This document shows, piece by piece, positions 6,989 through 14,358 of a stretch of 16,441 nt of DNA. How positions within the stretch are numbered: position 1 is the stretch's first letter; each line of letters starts with the position of its first letter. Source of the DNA: Spirochaetota bacterium (lineage in GTDB: Bacteria > Spirochaetota > Spirochaetia > Treponematales > UBA12059); the NCBI GenBank assembly GCA_029565815.1, contig JAKQNL010000314.1, positions 1-16,441 on the forward strand, read 5' to 3'. The notes beneath the pieces are model-generated. The model did not search any database and was not told the origin of the DNA. It saw only the letters and a list, made by a program, of their open reading frames with translations. The position numbers and the translations under genes were made by a program.

Positions 6989-9702
6989 CATTCCACCATA
7001 TACCGAACTCTGCAGATCGAGCGCGTAGCACAGTCCTTGCATTCCTGGGCCTGATCCGACCTATGCGGCACAAACACAAGCCCCGCTCGAATACCCGCCG
7101 CGCTTTGTGCGCATGCTGTTTGCAGCGCTGCCATAACTAAGGGTACGGTGGCTGCGTCTATCGCTTTTGAATCATTTCCAAAAGCATGAAGAACGTTCCA
7201 CTTGTTTTTTCCGTCAGGCTCGATAGCCACATACCAGCCGTCGCGCGCGCGCAAGTCCATGCTTTCCACAAGGCAGGCATATGCGGGGATCTGTAACCGC
7301 GCAACCACTCCATTTTTGTCCGGCACCAGTTCTTTAATTTCGGGAATTGTTTTCTTCTTATAATCAATGATAATCGCCCCACCGTCAGATGAAATTGCAA
7401 CGAGATCCGCCTTGCCAACAAGCACAGCTTCGGGAACAGCCGGAGCTTGTGTGCGCATCGGCTGTTCAACAAAAGCAACGCTCGCTCCATTAAGTATGGT
7501 AGTAACATTTCTTAACGTCTCGCCAAGAGCATAAAGGAGGTATGGCTTTGCCGACCGAAGGAGGGCTCCGGCAAAGGGGCCTTCGCGCCTGGTCCACTGC
7601 TCAAGCACCGTTTGCAGCGCAGGCTCCAGTTCGCCGATGGCCGGAACCATATCGATACCGGCTGCGTTGCGCACCAGTTTATTTGTTCCCGCAAACGGAG
7701 CGAACATGGTCTTAAGCACATCGTGGTAAACCGAACCGAGCATGCGTGCATCCACAAACGACAAACCGGTGTCACGCTCTTCCACATGGAGACAGGAAGA
7801 AAAAAGCCACCGGAACGAACAGGACAGGTAATTCTCCATGAGCGTATCCGACAGCTGCAGGCGGCCTTCCCCGTCTTCACGTGAAAATGCTAGAACTCGA
7901 GCCACATCCGCATCCAATGCGGCGGGCTTATCCGCATAGCTTTTGCTCAAGCATACGGTATCGCTTCTGGCAGGGATAAACGCACGCGCGTTGACGCACT
8001 GCAAGGGAAAGGCCTTGAAACTTTTTCCAACCGCCAGCTGCAAGCCCGGCTCGTCTCGGTTGACAAGCCAGTCGCCCCGCGGAAATTCCATACCCACTGC
8101 AGCCGGGGCAACAGGGCTTATAGCAGGATGGTTCGGGCTTACACCTTGCGGCCCGTCTTCCGACCAGCTCATAACAACACGGGAACCAGATTGAGCTAAA
8201 AGCCTGACCAAACCGGAGGATAGATCCTGCTTACCCGCTCCGGCTCGTTCACGCTCGGCTTCGCGCAAAAAAGCTAAAGGCCTGGATTCCGAACGGGCTG
8301 CGTCCTCGGTCATATTGATGCACAGATGCAGTTTAGGCGCCGCTCCGGCAGCAACCGGAAATCGGTACACGGGAACGCCGCCGCCGGCTGACACCGGCAG
8401 GTAACGCGTGTTTTCCAAGTGCTCGAGCCACAACTCAGCAGCTGCGCCCTTGGACTCCATGCCCGCAAGCTTTGCAGCTTCCGCCAAGGCATCAAGTTCC
8501 ATAATACATCGAGCGATCTCGTCGTTCTGGACCTGGCTCCAGCGGCTGTCGTCCAGCCAGCGGTTTCTGAACGCATCAAAAGCCTGGCGCAGCTCGCCGA
8601 AACTGGAAGCCTGGGTAAAGCTGCGCGACGATGTAGCTATGCCACGGTACAAAGCTCGTACAGCATCATTGACAGAACTGTCCATAGATGCTTCCCACAA
8701 ATCCTTTTGCTGTTCTGGTAAAGGTGCTATAACATGCTTTCTGATGCCAAAATCGATGAGCGCAAGCGGCGTGCTTGCATCTTTCCAAGGCCTAGACAGG
8801 TCTAAAAGCAGCCTGCGGACTGATGCGAAGGATCGACTGGAAGCGTGCACCGCCAACAGGTCCGAGGCAAGCCTGCCTCCTGCGCTCTCGGACAAGGGGC
8901 GAGCGTCGCGAATATCCAGGGGCACACCGGCTACTGATGCTTCGCGAACCAAAAGCGGCATAACGGATTCTGCGGACGCTACGCTTATGGCCATGTCCGC
9001 AAGCTCCATGCCAAGAGCGGCTTCTTGCCGAACACGAAGAACTACGGCACGCACTTCGTCTACCAGCGTTCCAAAACTTGCAGCTTCTATCCGATCAGCG
9101 GAAATATGTGCGCTGTCCACCACAAGCACATCGGCCATGCCTAACACTGCATCGCGGTAATCCACCCAGTCTTCGGTCAGATCAGGAAAGAACAGCACCC
9201 AGGTATCAGATCCGCGATCTCCGGCCCGCGAACGCCATGAAGCTTCATACAGATTGCGGGATTTCAGGAACGTTTCGTACCGACTCTTGATGCGCTGCCA
9301 GTCCACGACTTCCGGCCCACCCGTTTGCGGTAACGAGCCTAAAGCCGGTAAGGCTTTTGCTACGGTGCGGGAAAAACGCTCGGAAACATCGGCAACGCTG
9401 GGCGGCACCACGGAATCCAGAAACGGGCTGGCTGCGTTATCGGCCATTAACTGCCTGGCGAACAGCGAACGGACGAGAGCCGGGCATGGCCGCATGTCGG
9501 GGGGGCCGGGAAAGCGTTCTGCCTTGAACGCGTCCCAGGAAACGAACCTTCGCGCCGGAAGAGCTGCAAAGCCGGAAAGCTCCAAAGCCTTTTCCAGCCA
9601 GGAACGCGCTGCAATCTCGCTTGGAAAAGCAAAGCGCGTCCCTGAATCCGACAGGCGGCAAAGCAGCTGTTGTGCGATAGCGGAGTTTTGGAATTCCGCC
9701 AC
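6988..9702 (-). CDS. addB: AddB: ATP-dependent nuclease subunit B, AddB-type with Fe-S staple
   Basis: 904 aa with a GTG start. The C-terminal third is a PD-(D/E)XK nuclease of the AddB kind: GSVYHDVL with H660, GKADL with D766, IIDYKKK with D780 and K782, then Q804 and Y808. A cysteine before the nuclease (NYLSCSFRW, C628) and a terminal C-x2-C-x5-C (C888, C891, C897) reproduce the four-cysteine 4Fe-4S staple known from Bacillus AddB. The first two thirds are a divergent helicase-like scaffold; the N-terminus (about residues 14-30) shows no Walker A, so the subunit probably does not hydrolyse ATP there. At 904 aa it is shorter than Bacillus AddB (about 1166). GTG at 9702 is preferred because AGAGG lies seven nt upstream and it begins one base after the stop of the GH13 gene. 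Longer alternatives (ATG at 9759, GTG at 9843) would overlap that gene. The stop overlaps addA. Confidence 0.88.
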   Translation of the reverse strand: MAEFQNSAIAQQLLCRLSDSGTRFAFPSEIAARSWLEKALELSGFAALPARRFVSWDAFKAERFPGPPDMRPCPALVRSLFARQLMADNAASPFLDSVVPPSVADVSERFSRTVAKALPALGSLPQTGGPEVVDWQRIKSRYETFLKSRNLYEASWRSRAGDRGSDTWVLFFPDLTEDWVDYRDAVLGMADVLVVDSAHISADRIEAASFGTLVDEVRAVVLRVRQEAALGMELADMAISVASAESVMPLLVREASVAGVPLDIRDARPLSESAGGRLASDLLAVHASSRSFASVRRLLLDLSRPWKDASTPLALIDFGIRKHVIAPLPEQQKDLWEASMDSSVNDAVRALYRGIATSSRSFTQASSFGELRQAFDAFRNRWLDDSRWSQVQNDEIARCIMELDALAEAAKLAGMESKGAAAELWLEHLENTRYLPVSAGGGVPVYRFPVAAGAAPKLHLCINMTEDAARSESRPLAFLREAERERAGAGKQDLSSGLVRLLAQSGSRVVMSWSEDGPQGVSPNHPAISPVAPAAVGMEFPRGDWLVNRDEPGLQLAVGKSFKAFPLQCVNARAFIPARSDTVCLSKSYADKPAALDADVARVLAFSREDGEGRLQLSDTLMENYLSCSFRWLFSSCLHVEERDTGLSFVDARMLGSVYHDVLKTMFAPFAGTNKLVRNAAGIDMVPAIGELEPALQTVLEQWTRREGPFAGALLRSAKPYLLYALGETLRNVTTILNGASVAFVEQPMRTQAPAVPEAVLVGKADLVAISSDGGAIIIDYKKKTIPEIKELVPDKNGVVARLQIPAYACLVESMDLRARDGWYVAIEPDGKNKWNVLHAFGNDSKAIDAATVPLVMAALQTACAQSAAGIRAGLVFVPHRSDQAQECKDCATRSICRVRYMVE

Positions 9703-9703
9703 G

Positions 9704-12700
9704 CTAGAGCCTCTTTCCGTCTTCGCCCAAACGCTGGCTGTTGTGTATCGAAGATTCATCCTCTTCCTGCAAGGCCAGGAGCATGCGGTCCCAGTTCCAG
9801 CCGGAACGCTCGGCTGCCCCAATGATGCGCCGATACAGGGCACAGGCCGAAGCTAGCGATTGCTCCACCGCAAGAGCGGTGATTTTCTTCCGCGCTAGAA
9901 GTGCACTGAGGGATCCGCACAGCACTGCTGACAAAGCTGCAGCCTCAAAGCGTTCCGCATTCACCCAGGTTACGCCTTCCCATTTATGGAGGTTAACCAG
10001 GCGGGCTAGATCCTCATCCGAGCCAAGCGAGGCGAGGGCTGCTGATAAGCGCTTACCTTTTGCAAACTGCTTATCATCCGCCCTGGCTATCGCTGCCTTT
10101 GCAATCGATACCGCCTGATGAGCCTGGTCGCCGGGCAGGCCACATACCTGCATGGCTTCCTTGAGTTTCCTGTCCAGATACCAGCGCTCTGCTAGAAGCT
10201 TGGCTCCAACGCCTGTATTCTCCGAGCCAGCCAGATCTTTTAAGCATAGCATGGCTGCAAAAGCAAACAGCGCATACGATGCTAGCGGGATAGTCTGTAT
10301 GCTGTGCCACAGCTCGTTTGCACGTAGAGCCGATGCATCGCGCTGGGATTTTCCTCCCTTATCTGCGTTTAATGCGGAATACAGCGCAAAGAGAGCGAAA
10401 CGCACACGGGAGGCAGTTATACCGGCAGCCTGAGCCTTCGCTTCTTGCATCGATTCGCCGCTGTTCCCAAAAGACAGATCAGTTATGTATGCGGATGCAA
10501 GCGATGCAAAAGCCAGCGAGGCACTATCATGCTTTTCCTGTGCTTCCTGCGCGACGGAACCAGTAGGTAATGATGTGATAGCAGAAAAATATCCCGGCCC
10601 AAAGGCACGGTTCCAGGCTGCGTACAATTCTTCGTGGGCTATATCCTGTAGTGCCGCACTCAAATCGGCGACGCCGGATCCGCCCAGCCGGTCGTGCAAA
10701 GTCGAGTATGTGCCCAGCGAATCGTCTTGAATCTCCGCGATATCCAGGAACACCTGACACTGAAAACCTTCCAGCACTACGCCAAGCCCGTATCGTGCGA
10801 CGTTCTCCGATGCGCGCACATACCACAGATCAGAGCGCTGTTCGCGCATCACCAGGTAATGGCGGCTTTTCCCGGACAAACCCAAGCCGTCAGCTAGGCT
10901 CATCGAGACTGTGTGCTTGGAACCATCGCTTTCTTTTTTCGCAAACGAGCAGGAGTGATGGATACTGCCGGCGCTGCGTTCCCATGCGTTATTAAACAAT
11001 ACCAAAGCCCGTTCGCTGCCCTGGCCATTGGAATACGCGAACACGTTTTCGTCCACGCAGCCGTCGGCTCGAACCAGATCGTACAAAAGGAAATGGTCAA
11101 CCCCTGCAAACAGATAGCGTTTTTTAAGAATTGGAAATATCTCGCGCTCATGCCGGTCTACCAGCACCGAGTCCGGCGATTCGTCACGGTATGCGCGTCG
11201 GTACTCCATGCCGTATTTTTCGGAAAACCCCTCTATCTGACCGTGGCCAAACATGGGCAAACCGGGCAGTGTTGCCATAAGGGAGCACACGCCGAAGTAG
11301 TGGTCGTCCTTGCCAAACTGGGCAAGCGCGGTTTCCTCATCGGGATTATTCATGAAATTCACAAAGCGCTTAAGAATATCCTTGTCGAACTCCTGCGTGT
11401 TCTTAATGGTCTGCCGGTATTTTTGATTGTCCTTGGTTTTAAGCATATTCATGAAGGCCGAGTTGTACACGCGGTGCATGCCCAGGGTACGGACAAAATA
11501 GCCTTCCATCATCCAGAACGCCTCTGCTAAAAGGAGCGTATCCGGTGCTTTTTGCGCGCACTCGTCCACCACTTCTCTCCAGAACTCAGCGGGCATGTGC
11601 TGGTCAAAATCATGTTGCTCCATGGCGTGCTCGCCGCGGCTGGCTATGTCCCCGCCCTGGCCAGGCTCTGGATACCACAGACGGCGGAAATGTTTTTTTG
11701 CCATGATCATGGCTGCGTCAAAACGTATGATAGGAAAGTTGGCCGCAACATGAAGGATACGCTCGCGAACCGCTTGCCGCGCTTCTGGTTTTAGGAAATC
11801 TATCTGGGCCGTATCGTTCCACGGCATGCTCGTGCCGTCGTTGCCGTGGTACAGGTACGTAGTTTTACCGTTTGCAAAATCGGTACGCTTGAACACGACG
11901 GCCGCATCCTGCTTGCTGTAGTAGTGGTCCTCTAGCCAAATGCCCACCCTATTATCGCCGGACAGGTTTTCTCCGGTAAAACTGTAACCGGGAAACGGCG
12001 GATGATCTGTAGTTATAAATAAATCCGGTCTATCGCGAACCCACGCGGAATCGATGCCGGTGTGATTGGGAACCATGTCGGCAGCCAGGCGTATGCCACG
12101 CCAAAGAGCCCTTTGGCGGAGGTTTTCCAAAGCGGGCCAGCCGCCCAGTTCCTGGGCTATTTCGTAGTCGTACAGCGAATATGCGCTTGCGGCTGCATCG
12201 GGGTTGCCGCAGAGTTCTTTAATCCTGCGAGACGCATCGCTGCGTTCCCACAAGCCAATGAGCCACAGCGCGTTAAAGCCACGCGATGCCAAAACATCCA
12301 GCTCTTGGTCCGGAATCGCGTCGAGGGTGCGTATGTCCCGGCCGTAGCGCTTGCCGAGCTGATCCAGCCATACCAACACGCTCTTGGCCATCATGACCAC
12401 CCGCGGCATCCAGTCCTTGTCCTGGCTAAAGCGCTCGTACTCCGAAGCAGAGTGATCATACGATAACACCTTTGCCGGGCCGGGTCCAAAAAACCGCGGG
12501 CGGTTTTCTTCCGCCAGCATGTCCATGCCGCCCAAAAGCTTTTGCATGCGCGAGCCAAGCACCATGCCCCATCGGGAGCGCATAAACTCCAACTGCCCAG
12601 CCAGGGAATAGGGGCTTGCGGCGGCCGGAGCTTTAAGCATATCCGGTAAAGACTGCTGATCCGGGCCAAAAACCGGCAGAGCTGCAAATGCAGCATCCAG

Positions 12701-13342
12701 GGCAGCCATCACTGTGTCCACCGCTTGGCTAGCACACAGCTCCGTATCGTCAAACAAAAAAGCGTATGGCTCAAAGGCTGGATTTGTGTTTGCGAGCCTG
12801 AGCATGAGGAGCTCTTCCAGGGCCATGGCCCGGTGGCTGTAGGAAGCGGTAGATGAAGCCAGCCAACTTTTAGCATCCAGTGTTCCGGCATATACATCGG
12901 CCGGCGGAAACGCGTTTACAAAAGCCAACAAGACCGCATCCAGCTTTCGCGTTCCCAGTGTTTTCTGTGCGGCGGCAAGCGCTTGGTCAAAAGCCCCCGG
13001 CACCAGGCTCTGTCGATACGCGTCGCAGACTCCGTGCAAAAGCTCGTCTATGAGGGCCATCGCGTTGATTGCACCGGCATGCACCACTTTCTCCGGATGC
13101 AGCGCCGGATTGATGCGCTCGTTCAGGCGCGCAGCGAACACGCGCGCGGAGTAGAAATCGGCGAACACGACAGTGCCAGTTGTGGAAAACAGAGCGCTAT
13201 CAAGCCCACACTGCTTACGCACCAACGCGGACACGTGGAATTCAAAGCGCGGTTTGTGGCATTCTATTCGCGCAAGCCCGTCCGGCGCATGCTGCGGAAA
13301 TGCAGAAAAATCCATACTGAAAGCGTGCACCTGCCTGTCCAT
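9704..13342 (-). CDS. Very long GH13 alpha-amylase-family protein
   Basis: 1212 aa, no signal peptide, so probably cytoplasmic. The TIM-barrel lies at about residues 335-760 and carries the four GH13 regions: I DMVPNH (422-427), II IIRFDAAM with R540 and nucleophile D542, III LLLAEAFW with acid/base E607, and IV FVNFMNNPDE with D668. Region IV normally reads NHD; here the His is a Pro, a change I recall (not checked) from the NTPD of maltosyltransferase GlgE. The barrel is flanked by about 330 N-terminal and 450 C-terminal residues I cannot assign; the C-terminal part is Ala/Leu-rich and mostly helical. It may be a hydrolase or a transglycosylase on alpha-glucans; substrate unknown. The ATG at 13342 has GGGGGA only three nt away, and a promoter is visible upstream. 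It is the first gene of the operon, and its stop lies one base before the addB start. Confidence 0.85.
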   Translation of the reverse strand: MDRQVHAFSMDFSAFPQHAPDGLARIECHKPRFEFHVSALVRKQCGLDSALFSTTGTVVFADFYSARVFAARLNERINPALHPEKVVHAGAINAMALIDELLHGVCDAYRQSLVPGAFDQALAAAQKTLGTRKLDAVLLAFVNAFPPADVYAGTLDAKSWLASSTASYSHRAMALEELLMLRLANTNPAFEPYAFLFDDTELCASQAVDTVMAALDAAFAALPVFGPDQQSLPDMLKAPAAASPYSLAGQLEFMRSRWGMVLGSRMQKLLGGMDMLAEENRPRFFGPGPAKVLSYDHSASEYERFSQDKDWMPRVVMMAKSVLVWLDQLGKRYGRDIRTLDAIPDQELDVLASRGFNALWLIGLWERSDASRRIKELCGNPDAAASAYSLYDYEIAQELGGWPALENLRQRALWRGIRLAADMVPNHTGIDSAWVRDRPDLFITTDHPPFPGYSFTGENLSGDNRVGIWLEDHYYSKQDAAVVFKRTDFANGKTTYLYHGNDGTSMPWNDTAQIDFLKPEARQAVRERILHVAANFPIIRFDAAMIMAKKHFRRLWYPEPGQGGDIASRGEHAMEQHDFDQHMPAEFWREVVDECAQKAPDTLLLAEAFWMMEGYFVRTLGMHRVYNSAFMNMLKTKDNQKYRQTIKNTQEFDKDILKRFVNFMNNPDEETALAQFGKDDHYFGVCSLMATLPGLPMFGHGQIEGFSEKYGMEYRRAYRDESPDSVLVDRHEREIFPILKKRYLFAGVDHFLLYDLVRADGCVDENVFAYSNGQGSERALVLFNNAWERSAGSIHHSCSFAKKESDGSKHTVSMSLADGLGLSGKSRHYLVMREQRSDLWYVRASENVARYGLGVVLEGFQCQVFLDIAEIQDDSLGTYSTLHDRLGGSGVADLSAALQDIAHEELYAAWNRAFGPGYFSAITSLPTGSVAQEAQEKHDSASLAFASLASAYITDLSFGNSGESMQEAKAQAAGITASRVRFALFALYSALNADKGGKSQRDASALRANELWHSIQTIPLASYALFAFAAMLCLKDLAGSENTGVGAKLLAERWYLDRKLKEAMQVCGLPGDQAHQAVSIAKAAIARADDKQFAKGKRLSAALASLGSDEDLARLVNLHKWEGVTWVNAERFEAAALSAVLCGSLSALLARKKITALAVEQSLASACALYRRIIGAAERSGWNWDRMLLALQEEDESSIHNSQRLGEDGKRL
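9710..9714 (-). promoter_or_regulatory. Ribosome-binding site that fixes the addB GTG start
   Basis: AGAGG on the minus strand, seven nt before the GTG at 9702-9700. It lies inside the last codons of the GH13 gene, whose TAG stop is at 9706-9704. It is the best Shine-Dalgarno sequence near any in-frame start, which is why the GTG was chosen over the in-frame ATG at 9759. Confidence 0.65.
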
Positions 13343-13359
13343 GTGTCCCCCAACGTTCC

Positions 13360-13388
13360 ATAGTAATGCGAAACGCTTTCGGACACAA
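13360..13388 (-). promoter_or_regulatory. Candidate sigma-70 promoter for the GH13-addB-addA-CHR operon
   Basis: On the minus strand TTGTGT lies at 13388-13383, then a spacer of exactly 17 nt, then TACTAT at 13365-13360 (four of six, with both key positions). Transcription would start near 13353, leaving a leader of about 10 nt before the ATG at 13342, which is short. It is the only good match in the 84-102-bp divergent gap. Confidence 0.45.
13369..13381. promoter_or_regulatory. 13-bp dyad in the operon promoter spacer; LacI/GalR-like operator candidate
   Basis: CGAAA-CGC-TTTCG is a perfect 5-bp inverted repeat around a 3-base centre. It lies wholly inside the 17-nt spacer between the predicted -35 and -10. 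The core AAACGCTTTC fits the central AARCGNWWWC of LacI/GalR-family operators and catabolite-response elements, though the outer TG...CA bases do not match. A repressor bound here would block the GH13 promoter. No LacI-family gene is in the window. Confidence 0.35.
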
Positions 13389-13427
13389 CAGATGAGTCAT
13401 AGAAGCCGTAGGCGAGACAGCCCGCGA

Positions 13428-13436
13428 TGCTATATC
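13428..13436 (+). promoter_or_regulatory. Possible extended -10 for the EamA gene
   Basis: TGC followed by TATATC (13431-13436) resembles an extended -10. It lies eight bases before the ATG at 13445, so transcription would begin almost at the start codon and give a leaderless mRNA, in line with the missing Shine-Dalgarno sequence. No -35 match is seen 17 nt upstream. This supports the start at 13445 if it is real. Confidence 0.25.
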
Positions 13437-13444
13437 CTACGGCC

Positions 13445-14341
13445 ATGAGCAAGGAACGCAGAACAGCAATCATTATGGCAAGCTTTACCGCATTCATCTG
13501 GGGCTTGTCGTTCATGAGCATAAAGGTAGCCGTCGCAGTGATACCGCCCATGAGTCTTGGGCTTATCCGCTTTGTAATAGCTACAGCTGTGTTGTATGCA
13601 TACCTGGTGGTAAAAAAGCAGAAACCGACGCTGGCTATGAAAGACCTTCCGCTTATGGCGGGCGCCGGCCTGGTGGGCGTTACTCTGTATTTCCTTGGAG
13701 AGAACAACGGCGTTCTCATTTTAAGCGCATCGGAATCATCGATAATCATTGGAACTATACCGGTGCTTACGATACTGGCCGAGCGCCTGTTTCTGCGAAC
13801 GCCCATGAGCGCCGGTCAGTATGCAGGAGCAGCCCTGTCTGCAGCAGGTGTCGGGCTTATGGTTGCCGAATCCTTACGCGTGTCGGCCAGACCCATGGGC
13901 TACCTGTACATGGGCTTGGCAGCCCTGTCCTGGATAGGCTACGCATTCATGACGCGGCCGCTGTTTGGAACATACAGCCGGCTGTCCATCACCTTCTGGC
14001 AGAGTCTGTTTGGCGCGCTGGGCTTTGTCCCCTTTGCGTTCACCGAGCGCGTGGACTGGTCGGCCTTAAGCGCACCTGTGCTTGGCCACGTCCTGTTTCT
14101 GGGCATTTTCTGTTCTGCCGTGGGCTACCTGTTTTACATAACCAGCATGCAGGTGCTGGGCACATCGGCTTCCAGCGTGTTCATCAACCTGGTGCCGGTG
14201 GTGTCGGTAGCCGCTGCCTGGCTGTTTTTGGGCGAACGCTTAAGCAGCCTCCAGATGCTAGGAGCGGCCGTGGCCGTGCTGGGCGTATACCTTGCAGTCC
14301 TTGCGGTGCAAAAGCCATCGGGGAAAAGCCTAAAAAATTAG
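13445..14341 (+). CDS. EamA/DMT-family permease, full length
   Basis: 298 aa from the chosen ATG (MSKERRTAI), with ten predicted membrane segments forming two EamA repeats. The first helix has the usual FTAFIWGLSFMSIK; the end of the first repeat is SASESSIIIGTIPVLTILAERLFL, and the second repeat ends with GTSASSVFINLVPVVSVAAAWLFLGERL, matching the A-x-x-x-LxPV helix and E-R loop of the family. It sits in the inner membrane and probably exports a small metabolite or amino acid; the substrate cannot be read. The frame could start six codons earlier at 13427 (MLYPTA), where AGGCGAG is about ten nt upstream. Neither start has a well-spaced Shine-Dalgarno sequence, and the shorter form has the more usual N-terminus. 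It is divergent from the GH13 operon, and its TAG overlaps the stop of the minus-strand 561-aa gene by four bases. Confidence 0.92.
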   Translation: MSKERRTAIIMASFTAFIWGLSFMSIKVAVAVIPPMSLGLIRFVIATAVLYAYLVVKKQKPTLAMKDLPLMAGAGLVGVTLYFLGENNGVLILSASESSIIIGTIPVLTILAERLFLRTPMSAGQYAGAALSAAGVGLMVAESLRVSARPMGYLYMGLAALSWIGYAFMTRPLFGTYSRLSITFWQSLFGALGFVPFAFTERVDWSALSAPVLGHVLFLGIFCSAVGYLFYITSMQVLGTSASSVFINLVPVVSVAAAWLFLGERLSSLQMLGAAVAVLGVYLAVLAVQKPSGKSLKN

Positions 14342-14358
14342 TAGCCGTCGGAAAGGCT
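14332..14358 (-). terminator. Weak intrinsic terminator candidate after the 561-aa gene
   Basis: On the minus strand AGCC (14358-14355) and GGCT (14346-14343) can pair across eight bases, and six Ts follow at 14337-14332. The four-bp stem is short, and it overlaps the last codons of the gene and its TAA stop. Beyond it lies the 3' end of the convergent EamA gene, so there is no other room for a terminator. Confidence 0.25.

Noticed and set aside
6991..7042. Upstream extension of addA to an ATG at 7042
   Set aside because: It would overlap addB by 55 bases, and the extra 17 residues lack the family's usual N-terminus, whereas ATGATG at 6991-6986 follows GGTGG.
8408..9160. Plus-strand open frame of 250 codons
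   Set aside because: Antisense shadow of addB, Ser/Ala/Arg-rich as expected from reverse reading of GC-rich codons, with no ribosome site of note.
9703..9843. Longer addB N-terminus from GTG at 9843 or ATG at 9759
   Set aside because: Both overlap the GH13 gene by 56 to 140 bases; the GTG at 9702 has a well-spaced AGAGG and sits right after the upstream stop.
9254..9856. Plus-strand open frame of 200 codons
   Set aside because: Spans the addB start and GH13 end in antisense; composition is typical of a shadow.
10913..11530. Plus-strand open frame of 205 codons
   Set aside because: Antisense to the catalytic barrel of the GH13 gene; no domain recognised.
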